Assembly (NCBI RefSeq): GCF_035222375.1
Contig: NW_026946363.1
Span: forward strand, 7,626,001-7,690,000
Length of the DNA: 64,000 nt
Direction: 5' to 3'
From: Podospora pseudocomata
Taxonomy: Eukaryota > Ascomycota > Sordariomycetes > Sordariales > Podosporaceae
The notes beneath the pieces are model-generated. The model did not search any database. It worked only from the letters and a program-made list of their open reading frames with translations, and was not told the origin of the DNA. Of the stretch, positions 43,589 through 54,380 are shown piece by piece. The position numbers and the translations under genes are program-made. The stretch's first letter is position 1, and every line of letters begins with the position of its first letter.

Positions 43589-44429
43589 TCATAGAATTAC
43601 ACAGCAGCCGCCCCCGCCCTCCCTTGTCCTGCCCTCACGGGAGCTGGCTTTCCCACCTTTGGCGCCCTCGTCTTCCTCCATCATCTCTGCTGGCCGTACC
43701 GACATGTGCACAACGTTGGGGGCATCTTTGCTCAGTTGGTATTCTGTAGGCTTGTTAGCATTGTCTGCCAACAGGGCGATCCCGATCCTGAGGACAAGGG
43801 ACGAACATACTCTTCAACGGCTCCTTATCGTCCAATAACTTTCCGAAATGAATCAACCTGATACTGGTTGGACTCGCCGGCCTGCCCTCCCACTCGTCCC
43901 TCCACTCCCTCAAGATCAGCTCCTTGAGCTTGTACACTGATATACTGAACGGGTCCTTGACCCCCCCACCCTCGAGATATTCTGGAATATCAACACCCCG
44001 CTTCGAGAGGTACTTCTCGTCGATCTTGTACGGGTGTCGCGCACCGGTAGGGAGCAGCAGCGTGATGGTGCAGACCGGGGAAGACGGCGAAACAGAATCG
44101 GATATGGCCGCGGGAGGCAGAGCGGCTGTAGGCTCTATTGAAAGGGAGTCATCATCTCTTGCTGGCGCAGCGGTCAGAGCTGTCTTGCCGAGGGGTGGTT
44201 GTGATAATGGCGAGGCTTCCTCCTCCGTGTTCTTTCCTTTCGGTTCGGCAGGTGAGCTTGTCACCACCTCGGATGGAGATACTACTGGTTCAGCGCTCTC
44301 TGGTGTCTTTGACGGCACGGTCTCTCCCGTCTGTTCCGGCTCTTGTTGTTGTTGTTGTGGAGAGGCTGTTGGCTCCTCATTCGACGGTCGCGGCTGTGCG
44401 GTGCTCGTGTCTGGCTTGATGTCGGCCAT
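43589..44429 (-). CDS. Membrane-anchored ubiquitin-fold protein with C-terminal CAAX box
   Basis: Two exons: 43811-44429 and 43589-43764, with a 46-nt intron (GTATGT donor, GGCAG acceptor). The protein is 264 residues. The first 115 are Pro/Ser/Glu-rich and look disordered. A ubiquitin-like domain follows: ITLLLPTGARHPYKIDEKYL, then KLKELILREW, IRLIHFGKLLDDKEPLK and NVVHMSVRP, the pattern of UBL3/MUB proteins. The tail GGGGCCVIL is a CAAX box with Leu last, which predicts geranylgeranylation, and the preceding Cys could be palmitoylated. UBL3-type proteins bind E2 enzymes at the plasma membrane and sort proteins to vesicles. The role in this fungus is inferred. Confidence 0.82.
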
Positions 44430-46761
44430 GATGTACTGGTGGCTGCAAATACCAAAACCAAAGGATATCAATGAGATAGATGGCGGTGACTTTCACTGGT
44501 AGAGCGACGGTGGCTGTCTTGATGCGACAGACCCCAGACCCCAAGCTGAGAGATAGACCGCCTTCCGGTGTTGTTCAAATGACTTCCAGAAACGGCGGGC
44601 GGGCGACGGTGACGGTGAGACGGAATTGATTGCAGTCGTCTGTTTGGTGGCATCAATTTGCACGGGGAGTTGCAGTATGGTCAGGCGCGCTCCTGATAAG
44701 ATTTTCGGGCAAACAGGAATAACAAGAGGCGGTGGTGGCCGTGGTCGTTCCCTTTCACTATTTCGTGTCGCGAAGCTCAGATGGCGGATCGCCAGTGCCC
44801 TGGTTGTGCGGTGGGTGGGAAGGGTCGGTGCGTATGTACAAAAAGGAGATGGCGGGATGCGCGTGCAAAGAAGGGATGGAAAAGCAGAAAACGAAAGCTT
44901 CCACACGGTGAATTGACCGACGGGCGAAGAGAGGCAATGGGCAATGTCGGGGTCAGGATGGGAGGTTGCGGTAGAGGGTAGAGGTGGCCAGCCGCGAAGC
45001 CCATGGACAAAAAATGGAGACTTGCAAAGATCCTACCACCTATCGTATACCTACTTGCGCAAGCTGACACCCACCAGGTTCACTTTCGGGTTTCCTTTTT
45101 CATGCCTAAATATTCTATTTAGTGACTGTATGCTACTTGACGGTTCAGCCACCTACTTCAAGAGTCATCGTGCATGAGGTTGCCGATTATCATTATTCTA
45201 TCGTGTGGAAGCTGATATATGGGCTTGATTAATTTGTCCAGCGCTCACCCGCCCGGCCCGGTGGGTTTGGAGGGACCTCCCTTCATCGCCCGCTGTGGCC
45301 CTCATTGCTGTAGTCCCATTCGCTCATTGAGCGCCAGCTTGGCCCAGCCGCCGTTTTCTTGCTTTTGTGGAAATATGATAGCCAGGCGGTACTCTCTGTC
45401 TCTTCAAAGATTCGTTTCTCTTCTCACTGGCAGGAGGAGAATCCTCAGAGTACCTTAATCCAATGAAGCCCAGCTTTGTAGCCGATACCATGAAGTTTTG
45501 CAAACCACCATCGACAACGGGGATAACCGTGCATCACGGCTGAAGAGGCGCCACCAGAAGCCGAACTTCCCCAGCCCGCACGGACCAGGCGATTGGCTCC
45601 CACTTGGTGACGTTTCAGTGGGGTTCTTGGAGCTTTGATGATGCTATGGTACGAAAGCTTCGGCTTCTTCAGCATGGCTGCACTGAGATTCCAGCCAGCG
45701 CTTTTTCACACACAATACGATACCATACCTGACCGCCTTGTGGACGTAGAGCGAGCGGGTGAGAGGATGGAATATTCGATTCAAGAGCCCTCACTTCGCC
45801 TGCTTGGAAGATCTTGGGGTCAAATGTACCTATACCGCAGGTTCCGAAACCAACCCACAAGAGGGACAGCTCAAATTCCAGGGAATCGTAATGGTGGAGC
45901 CATGGTTCCTCATCCCCTCCATCACGGGTGATACTGTCCCAGAATGCAGCTACCTACAGCAAAGTACTTTCTGAAATCACCAAACCTCTTGATCTTTCTC
46001 GCACCAAGCGCAATGCCCAAGTAAGCAGCACATATATCATGCGATTGCCTGTTACACACGATACTTCTGACCGTTACACATCCTCTCTTCTGTGCTCATT
46101 AAAAGTACCTAGGTATTTCGTTTGGGTCGTTTTTGGCGAGTGACATACCTGATGAACCGCCCCTCCACACCGTCCTGTGTCAACAAGTGGTCAACCACTC
46201 ATCTGCGAGCTCCATGATCAGCCACACCACCCTACCCAACTTCAGCAGGTCGACGTGATGCTGGGGGTCTCACTCAGAGCATTGGCTCTTCTCCGTCGTC
46301 CAAATGGCCACTGAATGTGTCTCCTATGGTTGTCAGCATGTCGTGATGCAACTTGCAACCCCAATGACGCCACTTCATGTTCCGTCGTAAATTGTGCCAC
46401 TATTTCCATGACACAAGTGAACAACTGCAATTATCGAACTTGAGAATAGATAAGATTCTTGTGCAACACGAAGAACCCTGATAATCTTGGCTTTGTTGCC
46501 CTTGATCAGTGCGAGATTTCTCCATTGTCTCTACGTGACCCATCTGCGGCCCCCTTGAAGTGTGGCTTGGCGCGCCCATGCCAAAACCCCCTGAACCCCT
46601 GACATCCCTCGGTAACAGCATATCATGGGTAAACAAACCTCGACAGAGAGCACCGCAAAGCTTGCTCATTAGCAACAGGACAACACCGACTTATTTCCCT
46701 TCCTTTTGGAACAATGACACAAGAAGTAATAGGAAAAACTCCTACATTCGCGGTATCAATC
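44430..46761. other. Long gene-free spacer
   Basis: 2.3 kb between the ubiquitin-fold gene and the OPT transporter. Open frames (for example 45635-45931) show no motif, membrane pattern or family likeness. Confidence 0.45.
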
Positions 46762-48838
46762 TTAGTGCCCACCAAACCTTTTAAACATCATCGTAGAAAC
46801 AAGACCTGTGAGGCTCGCGACGGACTCGCCCAAAACAAGCCCACTGGCGAGCACGAGCAAATCATTGTTCTTCCTTCCCTTTTCACGCCCGAAATTTGCA
46901 CATGCCCAGTAGAACACAGCCCCCATTATGCGGGTGATCGTGAAGGATGGCGTGTTGTAAATCCCTGGTAGGACACTTGGGTTAGTCACCACATTCTGCC
47001 CTTGAAGCAGATCCGAAAGCCACAAACTAACCGATTGCAAAGGAAACACCCGTGGGAATAAACGTCTGCCACCACCGATTTGCATATCTCATCTTGACGA
47101 TGGTGCTCATGCCAGAGAACACTGCTGCCCCTATTGCGAATGGGGCGACACCTTCTGGAAGACCATGGCCTATCGCCACTCTTGCCGTGTTTATGAATAG
47201 AAATGCAGCAGGGATTCTGAATAGGGGCCCTGGAATCGAATGTTGCGACGCGTACAATCTGTAGGCACCACACGAGATGAGCGCGCCAAGAATTGACCCA
47301 ATTATGTGTCCATGAAGCTGAACTTTTGGGCTTGATCCAACAAGCTGTCCAATCCTGAAGTTATGGGAGATGTCTCCTGACTGGCTTGCACCAGCCTGTG
47401 AGATTGCTGCAGAGAAGAGGTCGATGAGGATTGCGTTAGGATTCGAAGAGGATAGAAATGTCCCAAATACAAGGTGTGATACTAGTAGGTATAAGCACTT
47501 CGCCAAAACGTGCTCATTGAAGAACATACCTAAAGCGCATTCGGGGTTGTGGTCAGTTTCTGCAATAGACCTGATCCCGACTACCGCTGTAGGAAGGGCC
47601 AAAGTGAGAGCCAAACCAGTGTAGTACCATGGCACGACAGAGCCAAAAGTAGCATGCACACTTACTGCACAGATTATAGCCGACACCAAGAAGTAGAAAA
47701 TCAACCGTCTTCTTCCGATTATCGATGATGGGTAATTATGGCCGGTGTTGATCTCATTTTCATTTTCTCCATCCATAATTGCTGTGTCGTCGCTAAAATG
47801 GACAACTTCCCGCCAGGTAAACCACCCGAGTTTGACGAATGCGTCAGCAAGTAGCGAGGCCAGAGCGACCCAGATTATCCAGCCCCTTGCTCCGTTTTCC
47901 CAGTCATCAACATTGCCCGGGGCCCAACCTTGTTTCTTTGCATACGGTGACAAAGTTCCCCAGCCAGCAACGGCACCCATCATCGTATGTAGCGGAACGG
48001 TAGGACCTGTCATCATGCCCTGGCCAAAAAATCCCGGAGAGAGATCAACAGACCACAACCAGTTCTTGGACGCAGTGCGCCCAAAGACTGGGATCTCGCG
48101 CAAGACCGGAACAAAGTAAACAATCATACCAAGGCCCCAGGAGAGGAGAGTTCCTCGGAAGAGGCTTTGCATGCCACGATCCCACCGAAACCCATCGATA
48201 GTGGGTTGGGGAGTGAGAAGTGCTTGCTCCTCTCTAGCAAAACTGCTGTGATCTGTGTCTTCTTCGTTGTCGGGCTGTCTATTTGCCTCGTCTCTGGCGC
48301 TTTGGTGGCCCATGCTCGGCTGCGGATTCTGGTGATAAAGTGAGTTGATGAGATTGGCTGCACGTTTTGCCCCAGGCCACGGCAATTTTTCTTGCACGAC
48401 AAAATGGTCGCGAAATACGGCAGCAAATAGGAGACCAAAGGAGCAAAGCCCAATAGACCACACAATGAGACTTTTGGCGCTTAGTAGAAGTGGTCCCTTC
48501 TCTTCTGAGCTGAGCAGAAACTCTAGCGCCGGAATGACGTTGATGAAGCCAGCTGCGACGGGCATGCACCCTACGGATGTGGAGACACTGAGAAGCAGGG
48601 AATTTTCTGAGGGGTTAAGAGAAATTCGAAGATAACGCTGTAGGAATTGAAAAGTGACGAAGCCGAGGAGCGCCGAAACGATCGACATCTGGCTGGCGGC
48701 ACCGATTCGCAGGCCATAATAAGTGTTGGAAAGATTGATGAAAAAACCAATTATGAGTCCAGCTAGGACGGCGCGCCATGTGAAATGTGGAGTTGTATGG
48801 TTTTGGTTCTCTTCGTCGTCAGGTTGGGCAATATCCAT
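46762..48838 (-). CDS. OPT-superfamily oligopeptide/metal-chelate transporter
   Basis: Two exons: 47032-48838 and 46762-46964, with a 67-nt intron (GTTAGT donor, GACTAAC branch, ACCAG acceptor). The protein is 669 residues with about 14-16 hydrophobic segments. Typical OPT features are the first span with FFINLSNTYYGLRIG, NVIPALEFLL, KLPWPGAKRAANLI, PTVPLHTMMGAVAGWGTLSP and, across the splice junction, IGGIYNTPSFTITR. It resembles the YSL/ISP4-related fungal clade that moves small peptides or metal chelates across the plasma membrane. The start was taken at the ATG with the better context (ACATGG, MDIAQPDDEE), although an in-frame ATG lies seven codons upstream. The first AG after the branch site is skipped. 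Confidence 0.88.
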
Positions 48839-50382
48839 GTTTTGAAAGAGTATGCTCAAATGAGGAGATCTGTGGGCTCAGAGGAGTCGAGGTCATAAAG
48901 CCGGAGACCATAATCGATCCTTGACACCTCACGGATGCCCCTGCCTGCAAAGAGAAGCTTTCTTTATCATGATGTAGAAAAGGGAAGGAGCAGGTGAATG
49001 CCAGTCGAGAGGTTGTTGATGTGAATCATCCATAAAACAAGCATATGCAGGGAATGCCGCATGGGCAAAGCGAGAATAGCTGCTGCAAATTCTCCGCCAT
49101 TACCACTTGCATTACCGCGTTGATTTTGAAGACTTATTGATCGATCTCGTAAACTGAAAACAATCGGCCTAGCCTGCAGATAGGTATCATCTCTGAAGGG
49201 TACTCAACGCTGGTGGCAGGTAGGTACACGATCTGCATCGAGATCCAAGTGCTCCTACAGCCGGCATCGAGAAATTGGATAATCATGAACAACGTAACTG
49301 TTCAACCTTTGGACGGCTTCAAGCTCTTACAAGTCACAGTCTGTCGTTGCACCCAGTTGGGCAAGAGATGACAGGTTGGCCGCATACGAGACCCCGTGCA
49401 ACGCGGGCAGCAAATTCCCGGATAATGGATGGACGTGTTGCCATTACTGTACTCTCTTTGCTGTTACCGAACCACGCTTCTTTGGCCTTTTGACCCTAGG
49501 CTTGTCATTTGGCGGCCTGAGGGCGTCACTCTGTGTTTGCTATAGTGCCCGTGGGACCTGCAGAATTCCCTGCTCGAGACCTTGCAGCATGACCCCCAAG
49601 TTCGTGCCTGCCTTGAGATAAGGTAGATGCGTGGTAGAGAATCGATTTTGGGAAGGACCTAACCGGCGCAGGAGTCAAGAGTCCCCCAGGAACCTGATTC
49701 CTAGCTAGATTTCCCGCCATGTGGACCGATAACGGGATCAGTCATGAGATGAAATTTGAATTCCGTTCTGACCATTCTCGCGTTTGCAGTGCCTTAATCT
49801 CCCCCAAAACTTGCACCACCTCACGGGTCCGTTATTTGTATTAATACTTCCCCGCCTCACAAAACCATTTCTTGTCTTGCAATTTTCATTCAGTGCAATC
49901 ACAGAACAAAAGCGGAGTTGTACGGCTTCCCCTTCTCTCTCCAAACATTACCAATATCTACTTGACGTTGCCTCCGCCCCTCTCTCGAATTCCCCCATCA
50001 CTTCCCCCAACCCCCACTCGACTCTGTCTCGCCGACAGATTTCTAGCATCACGCAAATCCAGCACCCTTGTCTTCCGGTAGTGATAGAAAGCCTCATCCT
50101 CCTTGAGTATTTTGCGACATTATTAGTGGTAAGTTGTTCTCCTTATACCTTGGTACTGCGGCTACAACATACCTACCTCCATTTCCACACGTCATATACA
50201 ACTGGGCTTAGTTGTTGTCATCACGGCCATTAGCCAGCCACCCCCCCTGAACCTGTCTTCCTCTATTTGAGAGTGTGACTTTCCCGAGCTTACTCTTTCC
50301 AGAAACCGTCATACAGTCTTTAACCAAGTCAGTTCTCAAGACAGAACATTGACAGGTCCAGGTCTCTCGTGTATCAGACATC
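48839..50382. other. Spacer upstream of OPT and GPI-protein genes
   Basis: 1.5 kb between divergent genes; it holds both promoters. The pyrimidine-rich part from about 49920 is probably the leader of the downstream gene, with a possible GTAAGT donor at 50129. No other gene is seen. Confidence 0.45.
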
Positions 50383-51057
50383 ATGATCTCTGCGAATCTT
50401 TTCCTTGCAGTCACTGCTCTTTTGAGTAGTCTCACCGCAGCGGTTGATCAAGCGGTTGCTTGTGCCCAGGCAAATAACAAGATTCACCCTCGCGACATCA
50501 ATGAGGCAGACCTCACGACGGTCATTTATCAGACCCAAACAGCTACATTGACTTTGACCGTCGAGGAAACCCCCCCCTGCGACGAGTCCCCCGCTACCAC
50601 GAATAGCCATTCAGATGCTGGCGAAGTCACTCTCAGCCCCAGCTACTCGACATTCGATACCTCGGAGACGCTGACAGTGACATCCACCATCAGCAGTGGA
50701 ACTGCCACTCTTACCACGACTGTCAGCAATGCATCTACCTACAACGTTCCCGGTCCTTCCACTTCAGCCACCTGGTCAACCTCAACCACATCAGCCAGTG
50801 AGCCTGACGTTGCAACCCCGTCAATCGACACCGCGGTCACGCCTTTCGTCCCAGCACCCTCGAGCACCACTGTTACCGCTGATGGGGTCAGCGACGCGTC
50901 AAGCCCAACCGAGAGTTCTACTACCGACGATTCCACCGGCACTCCATCCAGTACCGACAGTGTTGCACCCACAGTCAGTGCGGCTGCCATGCCAATCATG
51001 CTGAGCAATGACTTGATGGTTGCGCTTGTGGCTGCTGCCATGGTCATCGCTGCCTGA
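50383..51057 (+). CDS. Ser/Thr-rich secreted protein with GPI-type tail
   Basis: 224 residues. There is an N-terminal signal peptide (MISANLFLAVTALLSSLTAA), then a short part with two Cys residues, then a long Ser/Thr-rich region (about 95-195) suited to O-mannosylation. The C-terminus is hydrophobic (LMVALVAAAMVIAA, no charged residue) after a small-residue stretch, as for a GPI-attachment signal. This is the usual architecture of fungal cell-wall mannoproteins. There is no catalytic domain. The start is the first ATG and gives the signal peptide directly. Confidence 0.78.
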   Translation: MISANLFLAVTALLSSLTAAVDQAVACAQANNKIHPRDINEADLTTVIYQTQTATLTLTVEETPPCDESPATTNSHSDAGEVTLSPSYSTFDTSETLTVTSTISSGTATLTTTVSNASTYNVPGPSTSATWSTSTTSASEPDVATPSIDTAVTPFVPAPSSTTVTADGVSDASSPTESSTTDDSTGTPSSTDSVAPTVSAAAMPIMLSNDLMVALVAAAMVIAA

Positions 51058-52487
51058 TTGAATCTTTTTGGCTCCTCGGTCTGTGTTCCGACGGAGATAT
51101 CAACAGAATAATAGTGTTAAGGATGGGTTGTTGGCTGTCGAGATCTGATCTTCATCGTTTACATGGACTTCTGGATGAGATCTGGTTTTCATCGTAAGCG
51201 TCGACTTTTAGATCGAGGAATCTGTCTCCTTTGTTTGAGAATTTGACGGTGTTCAATTTCTGGTTGTCAAGTGGATGATAATAGGAAAAGCGATAACGGT
51301 GTTGGTCATAGGTATTCGAGGATTCCGGTAATACATGGTGGCCAGGCTCTGGGGCTGGGGCACTTTGCTAGGTTTAATATCACTCTCCTTCATTCATTGG
51401 CCCGCATTGCGTCTCCTGATACGGCATCGATGGGACCATGTAACTTCATCCAAGTCTAACCACTTGAGTTAAGAGTAAGATGCCCTTCTCCTAGTGAGCC
51501 AGAATGCTCACCTTGACTCACAAACTCACTACCAGCAAAATAAGTCCTGTTCTTCACAGGGTTCAATATTCCCCAAGAAATTGGCTAAGTATATATCGAA
51601 TGGAATTTTTGCCCTTCGACGCAGGAAAAAATAGTCATGCCCCCAAGTCACCCAGTCATCTAGATCTACAAGCCACCGATGTGATCCATCCCAGACTTTG
51701 AAAACCCGGCACCATATCTCTGTCTACCTGTAAATGGTGGTGTACAACAGTGTAGGTGTGTAGTTTGTCTACCCCAGATTTCCACCCGAAACCAGAAAAA
51801 CCGTCCCCAAACCATCCCGCCCCTTTCATTTATTTTGCAAATCCCAGACATTCATTCATATGAAGAAAGCCTGCTTCTCTCTTTTCCCAACCAGCCAGTC
51901 CCGAAAAAAAGAAAGAAGGAAAAGATTTTGGAAATAAAACGACACGGGAAAAGGGCTAGACATGAGCAACCCATCCGTAAGAGGTCGAAACGTTTCCTTT
52001 TTCACCAGAGACCGAGAAACCCCAACCCATCCGAGTAAAAGCACAGCCATGTAGATGAATACACACAGATAATGGAATACAAGTCACCAAACTCGTATAA
52101 GTCCAAGCATCAACTCGAATAGAAAAGTACAACGAAATATTTGCTTGTCATAGCAGGTAAAGAGTAAAAAGGAAAACAATTTTGAAAAAAACAAAAAAAA
52201 AACAAAAAAAAACAAAAACAAAGTGCCGCTGTATCATAGGTCATGATACATGACGATTTTGTGGGCGAGGCCAGGGATGGTTGAAGTGTCCGGCATATCT
52301 TCCAAGGATCACCGGAACCGCTTCCTCCATGCCGTCCTTCGACGTAAGTGTCTTCGTTCCATCCACCATCCTCCACTCCCAAACTTCTAGGCTTGTTGGC
52401 GTCGGAAGATGAAACTTGGTCCGTCATCGTGCTGCTATCGTTGTAGATGCGGCTGAAAACCAGAAATAGGAAATCCCGGGAGATCCA
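51058..52487. other. Convergent spacer
   Basis: 1.4 kb. It contains an A-rich (A)nC tract (52184-52222) near the 3' end of the next gene. No gene is seen. Confidence 0.45.
52184..52222. repeat. Low-complexity (A)nC tract
   Basis: Runs of 5-9 A separated by single C residues over about 39 bp. It lies about 265 bp beyond the stop of the minus-strand gene, probably in or just past its 3' UTR, where it would read as T-runs. Confidence 0.8.
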
Positions 52488-54380
52488 TTACAACTGCAAA
52501 ATTTCCATGTCCGAAATGCTCCGGTGGCGTTTGTGGAGGTTGTCATCCGCGACGGTATCGGGGGCCTTTCTCTTCTGTGATACATGGTTGAGCGGAGATC
52601 CTGGGGAATAATCAAGAGGTCCATCAAGGCCTACCATGCTGTTTCTCTTTTGCCTGCGCACCGGTGTGATGGGGGTTGTTACCGTCTCCATACTGCCGGA
52701 CTTGATGCCTCGGAGAGTTCCAATGTGGTAAGGTCCAGAGAAAGCGAGTGACTCCTGGGTCGCGACCTCACTGTTGATGAGTTGCTGATTTACCTGATTA
52801 CGACGGAAAGCGCCCACGGCGTTGGAGTTCATCTCGAAGTGGGTGAGCAAAGGGTGGACGTCCTTGACATAATAGTCTGTGTTTGTGGTGGACATGCTGG
52901 CCGAGGTCTTGGGCCATGTCGGGCTTGAATTGGGATCATTGCTCCAGTCCCCGGCGTTGTCTTCGTCTTCGTTTTCCTGGTCCGATTCGTTGTCCTCCCT
53001 AAACTCGATGAAATCCTCAATCCTGAGAGCATCCTCACCCTCATCTTCCAGGGCTGGGTAGTACTCGGATTCATCTGTCTCTTCTCCAGTGAATGCATCG
53101 GAACAGGGGAAGAAGGCCTCACTGGGCCCAAAGGGCTGTGTAGCGAAATAGTCACCCAAAGTATTAGCGTCCATGACACCCAGCATGATCAAGGCCGAGT
53201 TGGCCATCATGGGAGAGCAAGCCGACAAATCATCCTGAGCAAAATTCAGATCATACGACTCTGGAGCCAACTCAAGACGATCAGCCTTTTGACGCGTGAA
53301 AATCATCATCTTGCCAGTTTTTGGATTGATCACGCCGACCGGCTTATCGCTGTCACCGTCCAAGTCGAAGCGCGCAAGACGAGGCTTTCCTCGTACGTGG
53401 CGGTTAGGTCTTGGTGTCTCAGAGTCCGAGGTTTCCACAGACACTGGTCGCCGAACCTGCTTCTTACGCACAACCGGCTCTGGGATGTCCTCTTCTGTTG
53501 TGTCGCCATCAGCTGGTAAAGGGAAAAAAGTCAGCGCCAACTTCCATTTCCAATCGCAAGCCAACAACTCACTCTCATAACCGTCAAGCTCCGGTGACTC
53601 GGTGGAAAATGCCGTCAGCGGAGTGGGTAGAATATTCAGTGGAGGGATGACCCTTGGCGTCGGCATTGGGGTACCGTGGAGACCTCCATTGTCGAATTCG
53701 ACATCCGATGTCTCGACAAATACGTCTTGGGTGGAGCCATTGAAGTCCCAGTACGAGCCATCGGTGTCGGAGCCATCATCATTCTCAATCTCGCGGCGGA
53801 ACCGGGGATCAAGAGCGTTCTGGTCGACAAAGATATCGGGAAAGAATTGCTTGCCATCATCAGATTCGGACAGGTCGGATTCTGTGTTGTCACTGTCGCT
53901 GTCGATACCGGCAAACCGAACATGGCGCTTAACCGGCGTGACATCCGGCAGTTCAGACTCGGGCCACATGGCATCCTCAAACTCTTTTGGTGGTGACAAG
54001 CCCTGCCAACTAACACTGTCGTCATCGTCGTCCTCGTCATCATTGGCATCTTCGTCGTCAATGGCTTCCTCTTCTTCGAGCTCGTCCTCCTCGTCTTCGT
54101 CTTCTTCATCAGCGTCATTCTCTTCGTCGAGCGGCCGAGGGGTTTTCAACAGGCGATTCCTAGCCATATTGGTGATCAGATGCTCCTCCTCGGCCGCAAC
54201 CACATCGTCCTCGTCGAGTTCATTGTCAGATTCGCTGACGTCTTCGACGCCGGAATAACCTTCGTCGTCGGAGAGGTTGAGAGACGACTCGCTCGAAGTG
54301 ACGGAGGGCCTGCGCGGCTTCTTGTTGACGAGCTTGATGCGAGGCGCAGAGGGATATTTTTGGTGAATGTTTCGAGACAT
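52488..54380 (-). CDS. Acidic, largely disordered conserved-looking protein, 610 residues
   Basis: Two exons: 53573-54380 and 52488-53512, with a 60-nt intron (GTGAGT donor, ACCAG acceptor). The N-terminal third has Ser clusters and long Asp/Glu runs (about 85-125). The middle has an ordered-looking segment VGVINPKTGKMMIFTRQKADRL followed by LIMLGVMDANTLGDYFATQPFGPSEAFFP. The C-terminus has AVGAFRRNQVNQQLINSE and basic KRKAP/HKRHR patches that could act as nuclear signals. This pattern suggests a nuclear regulatory protein. I cannot name the family. The intron is stop-free and a multiple of three, so the reading frame runs straight through it. Confidence 0.72.
   Translation of the reverse strand: MSRNIHQKYPSAPRIKLVNKKPRRPSVTSSESSLNLSDDEGYSGVEDVSESDNELDEDDVVAAEEEHLITNMARNRLLKTPRPLDEENDADEEDEDEEDELEEEEAIDDEDANDDEDDDDDSVSWQGLSPPKEFEDAMWPESELPDVTPVKRHVRFAGIDSDSDNTESDLSESDDGKQFFPDIFVDQNALDPRFRREIENDDGSDTDGSYWDFNGSTQDVFVETSDVEFDNGGLHGTPMPTPRVIPPLNILPTPLTAFSTESPELDGYESELLACDWKWKLALTFFPLPADGDTTEEDIPEPVVRKKQVRRPVSVETSDSETPRPNRHVRGKPRLARFDLDGDSDKPVGVINPKTGKMMIFTRQKADRLELAPESYDLNFAQDDLSACSPMMANSALIMLGVMDANTLGDYFATQPFGPSEAFFPCSDAFTGEETDESEYYPALEDEGEDALRIEDFIEFREDNESDQENEDEDNAGDWSNDPNSSPTWPKTSASMSTTNTDYYVKDVHPLLTHFEMNSNAVGAFRRNQVNQQLINSEVATQESLAFSGPYHIGTLRGIKSGSMETVTTPITPVRRQKRNSMVGLDGPLDYSPGSPLNHVSQKRKAPDTVADDNLHKRHRSISDMEILQL

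Noticed and set aside
53602-54258. 218-codon plus-strand frame made largely of Ser runs
   Set aside because: It is the reverse complement of Asp/Glu-coding GAN repeats of the acidic 610-residue protein.
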